Positions 1-10,484 of a stretch of 64,000 nt of DNA are shown piece by piece. Position numbers and translations under genes: made by a program. The stretch is from contig MU404166.1 in assembly GCA_022695795.1 (NCBI GenBank), forward strand, positions 62,001-126,000, read 5' to 3'. The notes beneath the pieces are model-generated. The model saw nothing but the letters and a program-made list of their open reading frames with translations. It ran no database searches and had not been told where the DNA came from. This DNA comes from Biscogniauxia marginata (taxonomy: Eukaryota; Ascomycota; Sordariomycetes; Xylariales; Xylariaceae). The first letter of the stretch is position 1; the number at the start of each line of letters is the position of its first letter.

Positions 1-126
1 AACGCCGTCATCGGCATGAGCTTCGGCGAGAGCGACGTCCTCGGCTTCGCGCAGGTCTCCGTCTACGGCACGGCCGTCTACGTGGAGCGGGAGAAGCCGC
101 TGGAGAACCCGTTCGCGACGAAGTGA
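1..126 (+). CDS. 3' end of an unidentified protein-coding gene (partial)
   Basis: The first 126 bases read open in frame 1 and end in TGA at 124-126, giving a 41-residue C-terminus that begins NAVIGMSFGESDVLGFAQVS and ends NPFATK. The third codon positions are strongly G/C, as in the well-expressed genes elsewhere in the window, and differ from the AT-rich DNA that follows. The short piece has alternating hydrophobic and small residues that could be beta strands. I do not recognise the family, and the rest of the gene lies left of the window. Confidence 0.6.
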   Translation, partial: NAVIGMSFGESDVLGFAQVSVYGTAVYVEREKPLENPFATK

Positions 127-1647
127 GAGAAAAGGAGAGTGAGCGAGAGAGAGAGAAACACGTTGCGGATTTTGGAATATTGGATACATATGCGAAGGCG
201 CACGCGTGTTCTGGTGTGTATTATAGGAACCTCAAGGCTCTTTTTGACTACATGAAGTACGGTGTGCTTGGTATTATATTTCTCATTCTTCTTATTGCAG
301 AGAAAACCGGCTTTCTGTTCCAATTTACGTTACCACAGCGCTAGGTTTTTATCGCCATCAACTATTCTGACTGGAGGAGCTTGGTATTAGGTTTCGACAA
401 GCAAGGGCACCCGAAAGCGATAGTATGGCCATTGAAATCCAGGAAGAGACGGCGATTAGAGATACATGATACTATTTTGTCAGCTTGGGAATGAGAACTG
501 CGGGTTATGCTCAGGAATCCAACAGGATTACTTTGGCTGTAATCATGGGTGATGGCATCCACTAAAAGACCGCGCCGCGCAAACCTACGGTAGTGGCATA
601 CTCAGGGCTCGGGTAGATGTGCCTAAGGTCTCTGCCATTTTATCCTCAGAGCTTTAGGACACCAAGAGCGTTCCACCCTTCTATAGACGAGACTTCTGTC
701 ACGCTCTCGAGCTAAAAACCCTCTCAAGTACCATCATGCTGGTCGACAACACCACCAATTCTATCACTAAGATCATCGACTGTTTGTTGGCTGGCCGTCT
801 AGCCTAGAGCTCCGCGTCCTATGTGTAAGGCTTAGGAACGCGAACAGCTAGTGATTTGGCTATGGGGTTGATCCGGGAGCAGCTCTAGAAAGCGGTAGAT
901 TATTGAAGGTGTACAATCTCGAAGATCGACTAATGGGAATCGTTAAGAAGTCAAGTCTCGTTTCGTATTATCCATCTATCAGATTTTGAACAGAACGGCC
1001 AGATTTTCGATGGAGCCATTGCCGGAATACTTGCGAGATTCGTTCAAAACTTCGTCACGGCCTCATCTGATGCTCATGGAACGATAGGATCACCCTATAG
1101 CACGAGCTGGGACTGGATAGGAAGGGGCAGTTGATTCTGTTACTAGTTGACGGCCTAGATTGCTCGGTATTGAAGACAGTGTTCCTACCTCACCTGATTT
1201 TCGAAAGGGAAGCTGTTTCTATATCTTATTAATTCATAATACATAATTAAGATCACACGCACATACATGTGTCTCTCTAGGTTAGTTGAATCGTAGTCTA
1301 GACCCCCATACTGTCTTCAATAGAGCGGATGACTATCGCTCTCCTAACGAGGGCTATCCCCGCGGTGAGATCTTAGTATGCATTAACTTGCCGAAAGGGG
1401 CAATTCTAACCACTTATCCCGCTTATTCACCCCGCCCCCGCGGGGCTTGTTCAGATATAGGTAGCTTCTTACTTTCTAAGTAATATGTACCGCTCTCTAG
1501 AACTTAATGTTGTTAGTTGTGGCAAGGAGGTTCAGTATAGACTATCCGACACAAACCTTGTGGATGGATTAAGCTGGAAAATTTACAATTCCACAACGGG
1601 GTGGTGTCTCATTATTCAAATTATCTGGTAAGAAAGTTTCATATTAA
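127..1647. other. intergenic spacer
   Basis: There is no supportable gene in these 1.5 kb. The longest open frames are under 80 codons and show no protein-like composition. The region holds the 3' flanks of the left partial gene and of the reverse-strand polyol dehydrogenase. No repeat or RNA gene was recognised. Confidence 0.6.
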
Positions 1648-3090
1648 CTAACTGATGATAGAGGCATCTACATCATCAACTATTTGCACTTTGATGCTCC
1701 CGTTGCTAGTGTCAGAACACACGTGGAGTGCTTCGAGCGCCTTCTCGAGGGGATACGTGTGGGTAACCAGCTTCTTCAAGTCTAGAATGCCGCCGCTCAG
1801 ACAAGCGATCCCCGCCGGCCACGTATCTCGGTAACGGTTGATAAATCTCAAGTCAATCTGTAGGAGAGAAAGTCTTGTTAGCAATCGCTAGCCCATAATA
1901 TTGGATGCAATAAACTGGTGCCCATTGAATAAGTTTAGACTCACTTCGGCCAGTGATATGTGCATGAACGGCAGGTTGTTCATTATCGACCGCCCTACCC
2001 CGATAACGCAGACGACTCCCCCTCGCCTGACCGCAAATGTGGCAGTAATCACGCTGCTCTCGACGCCGGTACATTCCAGAACTGCTGTCGGCGCAGAATA
2101 TTCATCCCCTTCCGGCCCGAACAGCTTTCTTATCTCCTTCGCGTTACTCTCCGCGTCTAGGGACCGATTGACTTGATATGTCAAACAGCTTGGTGTGAAT
2201 TCCTTTGCAAACGCGAGCCGCTTCGGTTCGAGGTCTGTAATCACGATAGGGTGGGCTCCGGAAGCACGCGCGCATGCTAAAGCTATGAGTCCGATAGGGC
2301 CGGCACCGCATATCAAGGCACCGCGTCCAAGACTTAACCCAGCCGTACGGACACCATGTAAGACGACACTGAGGGGCTCGAGGAGGGCGGCTTCGGCAAA
2401 ACTGACAGTTTCAGGGAGTCTATTAAGAAGTGAGAGTTAGACAAGTTCATTCATGATTCATCTGGGAGGAGGACTGGGACACATACTTGTATAGCCACTT
2501 GGCAGGGTGAACTTTATATCTCTGAAGCGTGCCGTCGTACGGGTAGACACCGGCAAACTGAACGTCTTCGCAAAGATTGTAGCGGCCTTCGCGGCATAGA
2601 AAGCATTTCTCGCACGGGACACCTGGCTCGACAGCTACTCGATCTCCTATTTAAGAGTGAGCTTTATGGATACGTGAGATAACTGAGAGGTCCTCGAATC
2701 GCGTACCGACTTGTAGGCCTTCGACGCCCTCGCCAAGCTTCAATACAATCCCCGCCGCCTCATGGCCTATGATGCAATCGCCTTCAAATACTAGAGTGCC
2801 AATCTTTCCTGTTTTCCAGAAGTGTATATCAGATCTAAGGGGCCATATATTAGATTGAAGTATAAAAAAAGAAAATACAGAAAAGAAAAAGAGAAAAGTA
2901 GGTGTGAAATAACTCACCCACAAACTCCCGTCGCCTTAATATGGAGCAAAACCTGTCCGTGTCCTGGCTCTAACACAGGCGCTTCTACTATCTTCACCCG
3001 ATGATCGGCAGTAACCTGTAGCGATGGGTTTGGGTGTGAAGTTTGGACCTTGACACCAGGATGGCCGTTCACTTTTGGGAGGACTGTCAT
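1648..3090 (-). CDS. NAD-dependent polyol dehydrogenase (L-arabinitol 4-dehydrogenase / xylitol dehydrogenase type)
   Basis: Five exons on the reverse strand (3090-2918, 2834-2707, 2646-2487, 2419-1945, 1857-1648) join in phase to 381 residues, the usual length for medium-chain zinc dehydrogenases. Visible are the catalytic zinc ligands C57 (GVCGSDIHFW) and H82-E83 (GHEAAG), four structural-zinc cysteines at 112, 115, 118 and 126, and the Rossmann glycine motif GAGPIGL at about 192-198. An acidic residue follows in VITDLEPKR, which favours NAD over NADP. Family members oxidise L-arabinitol, xylitol or sorbitol to the ketose in cytosolic pentose and polyol catabolism. The gene diverges from the transketolase-type gene at 3575 with 484 bp between starts, so co-regulation is plausible. 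The exact substrate cannot be read from sequence; the closest match by eye is fungal L-arabinitol 4-dehydrogenase. Confidence 0.9.
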
Positions 3091-3574
3091 TCCGAAGTTG
3101 GATAGAAAATCGAAGACTGTTTCTGATGGTTCTGGATATTTTCGATGTTTGATAATTCGCGAATAATTGGGATTGTTCTTGATCTACAAATTTTTTTGGT
3201 CCTCTTTAATAACAGTTGTCCAATGTCAGCACTATGGAAACGGGAAAATGGAGCCATAACCGGTACCTTATAAAGGACCTAGTGCTGGGTTGGGTGTAGA
3301 TATCACGAGATCGATAGAACTCCACTGAGGGGCGTAGGCTTATGGTGCTTAAAACTTCCTGTTTTGGATGGATTGCCGTTATTCCATGGCTTGAGTAGCT
3401 AGTTCCAAGCTTCAATATAGGACCTTGGGGTTGGAAACTCAGCCAGAATCTCTTTTTAACGGGTTCGGTTCAGTCACGAAGTTTCCAAGGTCGATTCCTC
3501 TTTCTTCCCAAGAAAATAGTTACTATAACCTCTCGTGTACTTCGTTTGCCATCGCACATTATTCGGATCTTACA
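3091..3574. promoter_or_regulatory. bidirectional promoter between polyol dehydrogenase and transketolase-type gene
   Basis: The 484 bp between two divergent start codons must hold both promoters. A TATA-like stretch sits in a near-palindrome (CCTTATAAAGG) at about 3267-3277, next to CCGGTACC at 3260-3267, which contains a CGG half-site of the kind Zn2Cys6 proteins bind. Several CT-rich stretches lie just upstream of 3575, typical of fungal transcription start regions. No specific regulator site is demonstrated. Confidence 0.5.
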
Positions 3575-6019
3575 ATGGCGCCTGGTGCATTAGTCCAGAA
3601 CGCAAAGGCAACTAATGATGTTGTCCCCAAGAAGAGCATTGGGGGTGCACGAAGTGCAGTTGAAGCCGACAAGAAGTTGCACCCCTTAGTACTGAAGACA
3701 TTTCGGCTTCTAATTGCCGACCTATGTCAACAATTCAAAGGCGGGCATCCTGGGTGAGTTTGGGAGTTGATAATGAGAATCTTGGAAACTAACACACCGG
3801 CTTCTAGAGGTGCCATTGGTATGGCTGCGATAGGAGTTGCCCTTTGGAAATACGTTATGCGATACGCACCTCACACGCCCGACTTTTTTAACCGCGATAG
3901 GTTCATTCTTTCGAACGGTCAGTAAGAACATTAAGTTACGAACTACTTTTGAATACTTGCTAATGAGGTCATGTAATTCTTCCTGTTAGGCCATACGTGC
4001 TTATTCCAATATACTTGGCTGCACCTGACTGGATACAAGGCCATGACGTTCGATCAACTGAAGTCTTACCATTCTGAGCGACCGGACGCGTTGTGTCCCG
4101 GACACCCTGAGATCGAGCACGAAGGCATCGAGGTTACGACAGGACCGCTAGGCCAAGGTGTAGCGAACGCAGTGGGCTTGGCCATGGCAACAAAGCATTT
4201 GGCCGCAACATTCAATAGACCAGGCTTCGATATAGTGTCAAACCATACTTGGTGCATGACTGGGGATGCGTGTCTGCAAGAGGGTGTAGCCTTAGAGGCC
4301 ATCTCACTGGCAGGACACTTCCGCCTAAACAACTTGACCATCGTAAGTAAACCGATGAATGGCATACCTATTGGCTGCTAACAGCCCAAGATCTATGATA
4401 ATAACCAAATAACGTGCGACGGTACTGTTGATGTAAGTGGACCTCGAGTTTAGAAATAATATAGAGAAGCTACTGACACCTAGGCTAGCTGACAAATACC
4501 GAAAACGTGAACGAAAAGATGAAAGCTTGCGGCTGGAACGTTATCGACATCGAGGATGGTAGTTTCGATATAGTGGGTATTGTAAACGCGCTCGAGAGCG
4601 CTAAGCAGTCTGACAAACCCACATTCATCAACGTACGAACGGTCATCGGACTTGGTAGCAAGGTCGCCGGAACTGCTGTTGCCCATGGTGCTGCATTTGG
4701 TGCTGAGGACGTTGCAAGCATGAAGCGTGCGGAGGGGTTTAACCCAGAAGAGCACTTCGTGATTGGCGATGAAGTTAAGGCCTTCTTTGAAGGACTACCC
4801 GCTCGAGGACAGAGTTACGTCAGTGAATGGGAGAATCTCCTGTCGAGATACAGCGAAGAGCATCCGGAGCTAGCTTCACGTTTCCATAAACGGATGGCCG
4901 GAGAGATTGCGCCTGTCTGGAAGGAGCTCATCCCGAAACCAGGATCCTTTCCTGAGAAGCCTACACCCACCCGCGCATCTAATGGCCTATGTTTGAACCC
5001 GATAGCCAAAGAAGTCGATAGCTTTATGGTTGGAACAGCAGATCTCTCTCCTTCGGTACACATGGCCTGGCCTGGAATGGTCGACTTCCAACGCCCAGAC
5101 TTGCGTCCGACTTGTGGCACCAATGGCGATTATACTGGCAGATACATACACTATGGTGTCAGAGAACATGCTATGTGTGCGATAGCAAACGGCCTTGCTG
5201 CCTTTTCGCCGGATACCATCGTGCCAGTGACATCGTCATTCTTCATGTTCTATCTGTATGCAGCACCGGCTGTCCGGATGGGTACGTATATCCAATGTTA
5301 AGTTCCGCATCGAAAAGAAACTAATCTGAGACCCTTCAGGTGCTTTACAACGACTTCACGTCATCCACGCAGCCACACACGACTCAATTGGCATGGGTGA
5401 AGACGGCCCTACCCACCAGCCTATCGAGTTAGCAGCCTTATATCGTGCTATGCCGAACTTGCTCTTCTTCAGACCAGGCGACAGCGAGGAAACGGCCGGA
5501 GCATGGACAGCGGCAATCGAGGCGAAAAGAACACCCTCCATCATTTCCACAAGTCGCCATGCGTTACCACAGCTCAAGGAGACAAGTCGCGAGGGCGTAC
5601 TAAAGGGCGGTTACGTTCTGAAAGAAAACGAGAAAGCTACTCTGACCCTCATCGGCGTGGGTGCCGAGCTTTCTCACGCAGTAGACGTAGCATCGCGGCT
5701 GAAGGAGAAGGGAATCGAGGCGCGCGTAGTCAGTCTCCCATGTCAGCGCCTCTTCAACGCCCAACCAAGGGCCTACCAACGTGATACGTTGAGAAGGCAT
5801 CGGATGCCGGCTGTGGTCATCGAGCCATATACGTCAAACGGCTGGGAAAGATACGCTGACGCTGCAGCCTGCATGAAGACATTCGGCCACAGTCTGCCTG
5901 GTAAGGCGGCGTACAAGTATTTTGGATTTGATGCCGACAGCTTGACAGCTAAGGTCTTGCGGTATCTAGACATGGTTAAAGAAGATGAGTTGCTAAAACA
6001 TGAGTTTGTTGAAATCTAG
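3575..6019 (+). CDS. transketolase-family enzyme, fungal dihydroxyacetone-synthase type
   Basis: Six exons (3575-3753, 3808-3917, 3990-4342, 4391-4432, 4489-5281, 5340-6019) join in phase to 718 residues, the normal size for transketolases. The start MAPGALVQNAK was chosen because the family pattern begins there, although the frame is open further upstream. Seen in order: GGHPGGAIGM near the N-terminus, SNGHTC, TTGPLGQGVANAVG, the thiamine-diphosphate/metal motif with GD at 187-188 and later YDNNQ, then the pyrimidine-binding half with GNDYTGR-like GINGDYTGRYIHYGVREHAM-type residues and ATHDSIGMGEDGPTHQP. The overall pattern resembles the fungal dihydroxyacetone-synthase branch more than housekeeping transketolase. 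The enzyme moves a two-carbon ketol unit, from xylulose 5-phosphate to an aldose phosphate or formaldehyde. The C-terminus (EFVEI) is not a peroxisomal PTS1, unlike methylotrophic-yeast DAS, so a cytosolic place is inferred. Confidence 0.93.
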
Positions 6020-6725
6020 TGTACATAAGACGGTTTGAGAATTACCCAGATGATTAGAGGATGGTTTGAAGAGACTTATCCTTAATATGTATTTACGAAT
6101 CTACTAAGTTTATGTTTTAGTGATTACTATCACTAGAGTTTATCTACATAACAGTGTTTTCCCTGTGAGTATATGGAAGAATCGCATGTCGAATATTTTC
6201 AGGGGCCGTAAGAAATGTGTTCAACTAATAACCTTAGCATTGACATCGGTAATTGAAAGTCCCAGTAAATACATTATTATATGCTATTACCTAAGGGGGG
6301 GATTTCGCATTTTCTACTTTCTTTTCTTTCCCTAATTTATAAGTTTTGACCTAGTTGATTTCTAATAAATAATTTACTTATCACAAACTGCCAAATTGTA
6401 TGTATAGAGTTAGTATTTGGTATTGTCGTTGATATACAATTTGGTCTTCTTAGCGTACACCACCTGACCACCTCGTATTTGTTGTATCGGGACACTATAA
6501 TTTAGTTGGTAGGCACCATAAAACCCAGTAGACGCTAGGCGCATAACCGGGATCCATGCACTTCCCCGGTGTGATCTTAACTATAACCTTAGCTTCTCGT
6601 GACTCTAGCCAACATTCAATACCGTTCTATTATCATCATCACATTTATATAACCTAAATGACTCAACTCGCTTCCTTTCGCTATCTCATCATCCTAGCTA
6701 TCTATACCAAGGTTGATAGAAAGAG
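6020..6725. other. intergenic spacer upstream of a transcription factor lacking a zinc finger
   Basis: These 706 bp hold the 3' flank of the transketolase-type gene and the promoter of the next gene. I looked for exons that could encode a Zn2Cys6 cluster joined to the downstream gene and saw none on the plus strand. The DNA is AT-rich with no clear repeat. Confidence 0.5.
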
Positions 6726-8395
6726 ATGGATTCTACTGAGAGACTTCTAGACCAGGATTACGCCATGTTTGATCTGCTAGAAACGACAGCGGACGCCACA
6801 AGTCCCTGGACTACGAACTACGGTTTATCTAGGGGCCATGATGATATTATCCCAACCTTTCAGACGACTGCTCTGTCCGATACGACTCCTTCCGGCACTT
6901 CTGGTGGTGCTCCATCACCAAACTTCGCTTGGAAGCCGGACGAGTTTGTTCTTAACCAGGGCTACCAGACTTATCGTGAAGAGCTGCGTGGCCTTATATT
7001 CAATGCTGCGCAGTCTGCTGCGCCGACTCGAGAGGGAAGCCCTGTTCCAGGTCACGAAGCCTTTGCACAAGTTCAGCCGGGACTCGGCTCGGGAGATCAT
7101 CAGACCCGCCGCACAACCGCTAAGATACTTGCTTCACCGGACAGGGTCAGATATCTTAGGAACTATGTTTCTCAAGTTGCCCCATGGGTAAGGAATCCTA
7201 CTGTGTCGCCAGGCAATACACTAGACCTGCTTACCATGTGGAAACGCTTAGCTTGATATGTTTGACAGTGATCATGCGTTCGGCCTTCAGCTGCCGGCCC
7301 TAGCACGTAGCTCTCCAGCGCTACTATACGCAATCCTCGGTATCTCAGCTCGACAGGTGGAGCGCAAAGAAGGACGCAAGAATTCCTTCGATAGTCTCGA
7401 GCTATATCAAGAAGCGATTAGGTTGCTGGCGCCACTCCTCCTAAACCGGGACCTGATTAGTATTCCAATCTGTGTCATACTTTGCTGTCTAGAGATGATG
7501 TCGGCTAGCGCCCAGGACTGGCGACGCCACTTGGAAGGATGTGCTGCTCTATTCACTAACTTTGGAATCCACGGGTTTAGCGGTGGATTGCTGCAGCCCG
7601 TATTCTGGTGCTACGCGAGGATGGGTCAGTCACTCTCATGAGCGAAGGTTTAACCTCGATAACATCTTGCCATTGGAATGAAGCTGATGACATTTTTCTC
7701 TAGATGTATGTGGTGCCTTAATCTCTGACGGCACACAGAGCACATTGATACCCCCTAATCTATGGACTAATACGGACACAAACACTCATGAAGCTCGCCA
7801 ACTATTTCTAGATTCCCAGTCTCCCGACATGCACGCAAACTACGCTGTTTGGCTCTGTTCTCGGGTCTGCGAACTTGTATCAGAACGAACTGGGTTCCGT
7901 GAACTTGGTGAACATAATGGATGTGCAGGCCAGCCGTTTGTTGATCGTTGGGTTTCATTATGGGAAGAACTTCAAAGTTGGCTTAGCACCCGACCGGTCG
8001 AGTTTTATCCCATCAAGGAGGTGGATACGAAGCCATTCCCTCAAATTCTCTTCCCGCACTGGGCTGCAATCTCCTCAACGCAGCTACAACACACGGCGTG
8101 CCTTCTGCTTCTCGATATCATGCCCAAGCCCATGAGGCTAGATCTTGGCATCGCCGGATCCCCCGTCTGGCATGCGAAGCGAATCTGCGGCATATCTCTG
8201 GCGAATGCTCACCAAGGCTGTTTGAATAATGCCATCCAACCAATTTGGCTCGCGGGGAGACTCCTTAGCCACAAGTCCGAACATGATATTATCGTGAAGC
8301 TCATATGGAGCATCGAGACCTTGACTGGATGGGGCACCTGTTGGAGAATACCCGACCTTGAATCAGTTTGGGGATATAAGGTTCGAAGAGTCTGA
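6726..8395 (+). CDS. fungal transcription-factor domain protein without a DNA-binding finger
   Basis: Three exons (6726-7187, 7252-7624, 7704-8395) join in phase to 508 residues. The protein starts MDSTERLLDQDYAMFDLLET and goes directly into the middle homology of fungal regulators: RYLRNYVSQVAPWLDMFD, then FGLQLPALARSSPALLYAIL, DWRRHLEGCAALFTNFGI, and near the C-terminus WHAKRICGISLANA. This is the Fungal_trans_2 type regulatory domain. No CX2CX6C cluster is present. The neighbour on the opposite strand (8464-10484) is a clear paralog in tail-to-tail orientation and does carry a Zn2Cys6 finger. The gene could encode a corepressor-like or heterodimer partner, be a truncated copy, or have a missed upstream exon. 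Confidence 0.8.
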
Positions 8396-8463
8396 TTCTG
8401 CAGAGTGTATAAAATGGACAAGACCTAAGTCGAATAACCAATAAGCTATAACCTGAAGGTTCA

Positions 8464-10484
8464 TCATGGTGTCCACTCTCTATGCAGTAAAGTTTTGTAG
8501 GGGTTGACTTCCCAACCCGTTATGATACCAATGCGATCGAACCCCTCCAGTATCGCGTGATGCTGAGTTTCGTGAGACATCCTCTTAGATGCCATGAAAA
8601 GAGAGGCCACCAAGCTAGGATCCCAGCACTCCCGTCGATCGTTGTTCAAGGAAATACCGCAAATGCGTCGCGCATGCCAGAGAAAAGACAAGGTTGAAGA
8701 CCGCTGCCACGTTGGTAGAGGAGCTGTTCTTGGCTTGTGTTGAAGTAGAAGTAGCATCGCTGTATGGTAGAGCTGGTTCGCAAAGATAGCCGCTCCGCTG
8801 GTGAAAAATACAACAGGTATTCCATCGTCAGAATGGTCTAGCTCGATGATTGACTGAAACTCCTGTCGTCTTCGGATGTACCAAGAATTAAGATCATCGA
8901 CAAGAGACGTCCAGACTTCGATGATATTTCCAGGGGAATCTATAGAATCAACTCCGTCTCCGAAGCAGAATTCTAGCGCTCGAATACAGAAGATTAAAGG
9001 CCCGCAAGCATCAATAAAAACGTCCCTAGCTAGTTGCGTCTTGTGCCATGGCGTCGACGGTTCATCGAGGTGGTTCGCAGAGACTGGCAAGGCCTTCTCC
9101 TCAACTAGCGCAGTAGCAAGTTCTATAACCATTATAACCATTAGCCTTTGAATATAATGATGGTGTAATATCTTTACTTACCGAGTCTTAACAATAATTG
9201 AAGACCCAGGGTGCATACGATGGGCATGCGTCGGCACGAGGGAAGTCCGTCTAAAAGATTCGAATGCTCAAGTCCTCGCCCGTGAGGCAGTCCAACTGTA
9301 TACATCCTTGCTCTCATCAACACCCGGCAGAGAAATCCTATTTGTGACTCTACATCGGTAGCATCAAACATCGGCGTTGAGTTGTAACGTCCGTCTTCTA
9401 CAGCCGATTCATTTCCGATGTCCAAGTCCCCCTCTTGCGATGCCATCGCAAGAGACAATATCGCCCGAAGAAGCGGCCTCGAACGCCGTGCTAAACAGGG
9501 AACATATACACCGAAGCCCTGTCCAAGGTCACACATATCAAGCTGTTCTAGTGTTAGTGTCGAAAGTGAAAATTTGCCGCATCCAAACTCACCCACGGCG
9601 CTACATCGTATCGGTACCATTGCAATAGCTGGAGTACACGCTCCTCAGTTAGGCTGCTGTGGAATTGAAGGGCGTTGTCCGCGGCTTTTATTCGGTCGTC
9701 CAGTAATCTCTCGTCTAGTCCTTTCCCATCCTCGACAGACTCTCTAGGCAGTGACGCCTCAGCAGGAGATAGCACGCGGTCTAGCGGCGATGAATGTGTC
9801 GCTCCTGATGGCTCGTTTTCCTCGGCCCCAAGCGAGAGCAGGGCATCTAGGGCAATCTGATACCTCCCAGTCTGTGTGTTGGTATCCGAACTATCCGTTA
9901 AGGCGCTACCCGGAGAGAGAAATTGTTCCTGGGGCGCATCGGGGGATTCTGACGATAGCACAGGTATGCCGCCCGTATGAATGCTCGTTTCAGTGTGATC
10001 ACTCTTATGACATGATTGTTCTTCAGGCTCGCCATCCGCCGTATTAGCTGGTGTTCCGGACTGTTGATCGGGCTCAGCGGTGGCCTGCTTTGGAACATTT
10101 AGGGCAGAAGGTCCAGGAGTCACAAACTAGCATACACTCTCATTAACACATCCTCATCCAGAAAATGGCTTTGCTCTGTAGCTTACCTGTATGGTGCGAT
10201 AGCCTGGGGTCGGTGGCAAGTTTGATGAAGGTGCTTCAACGGTGAATGAGTTCTGGGGTAGAAACGAGAGTCGAGTCCCATAATTGCATTCGAAACCTCC
10301 AGCGACGCACCGCTGGCAACGCGGCTTTCCTTCGTCGCCTATGTCTAGTGTGAGCTGATCTAGTCATATGTGGGATGATATATTGCCACGCCCAGCGCGC
10401 CAATGGTTTCCTAAGTGAGCACTCACATTTGCGGCGGCGCACACGGCATTTCAGACAGCCGGTACGGACCCTCGTCTTTGCCAT
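8464..10484 (-). CDS. Zn2Cys6 transcription factor, paralog of the adjacent gene
   Basis: Five reverse-strand exons (10484-10427, 10338-10187, 10126-9593, 9542-9182, 9122-8464) join in phase to 587 residues. The N-terminal finger has cysteines at 10, 13, 20, 27, 30 and 37 (TGCLKCRVRRRKCDEGKPRC), split by an intron inside the third cysteine codon. A long Ser/Pro/Glu-rich linker follows, then QWYRYDVAPWLDMCD and the C-terminal WHARRICGISLNND block shared with the plus-strand paralog, including the same intron position right after the PW motif. The product should bind CGG-type sites in the nucleus; its nearness to the polyol dehydrogenase and transketolase-type genes makes it a candidate regulator of them. 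The stretch coded by about 9182-9320 fits the family poorly, so that part of the model is less certain. Confidence 0.8.
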
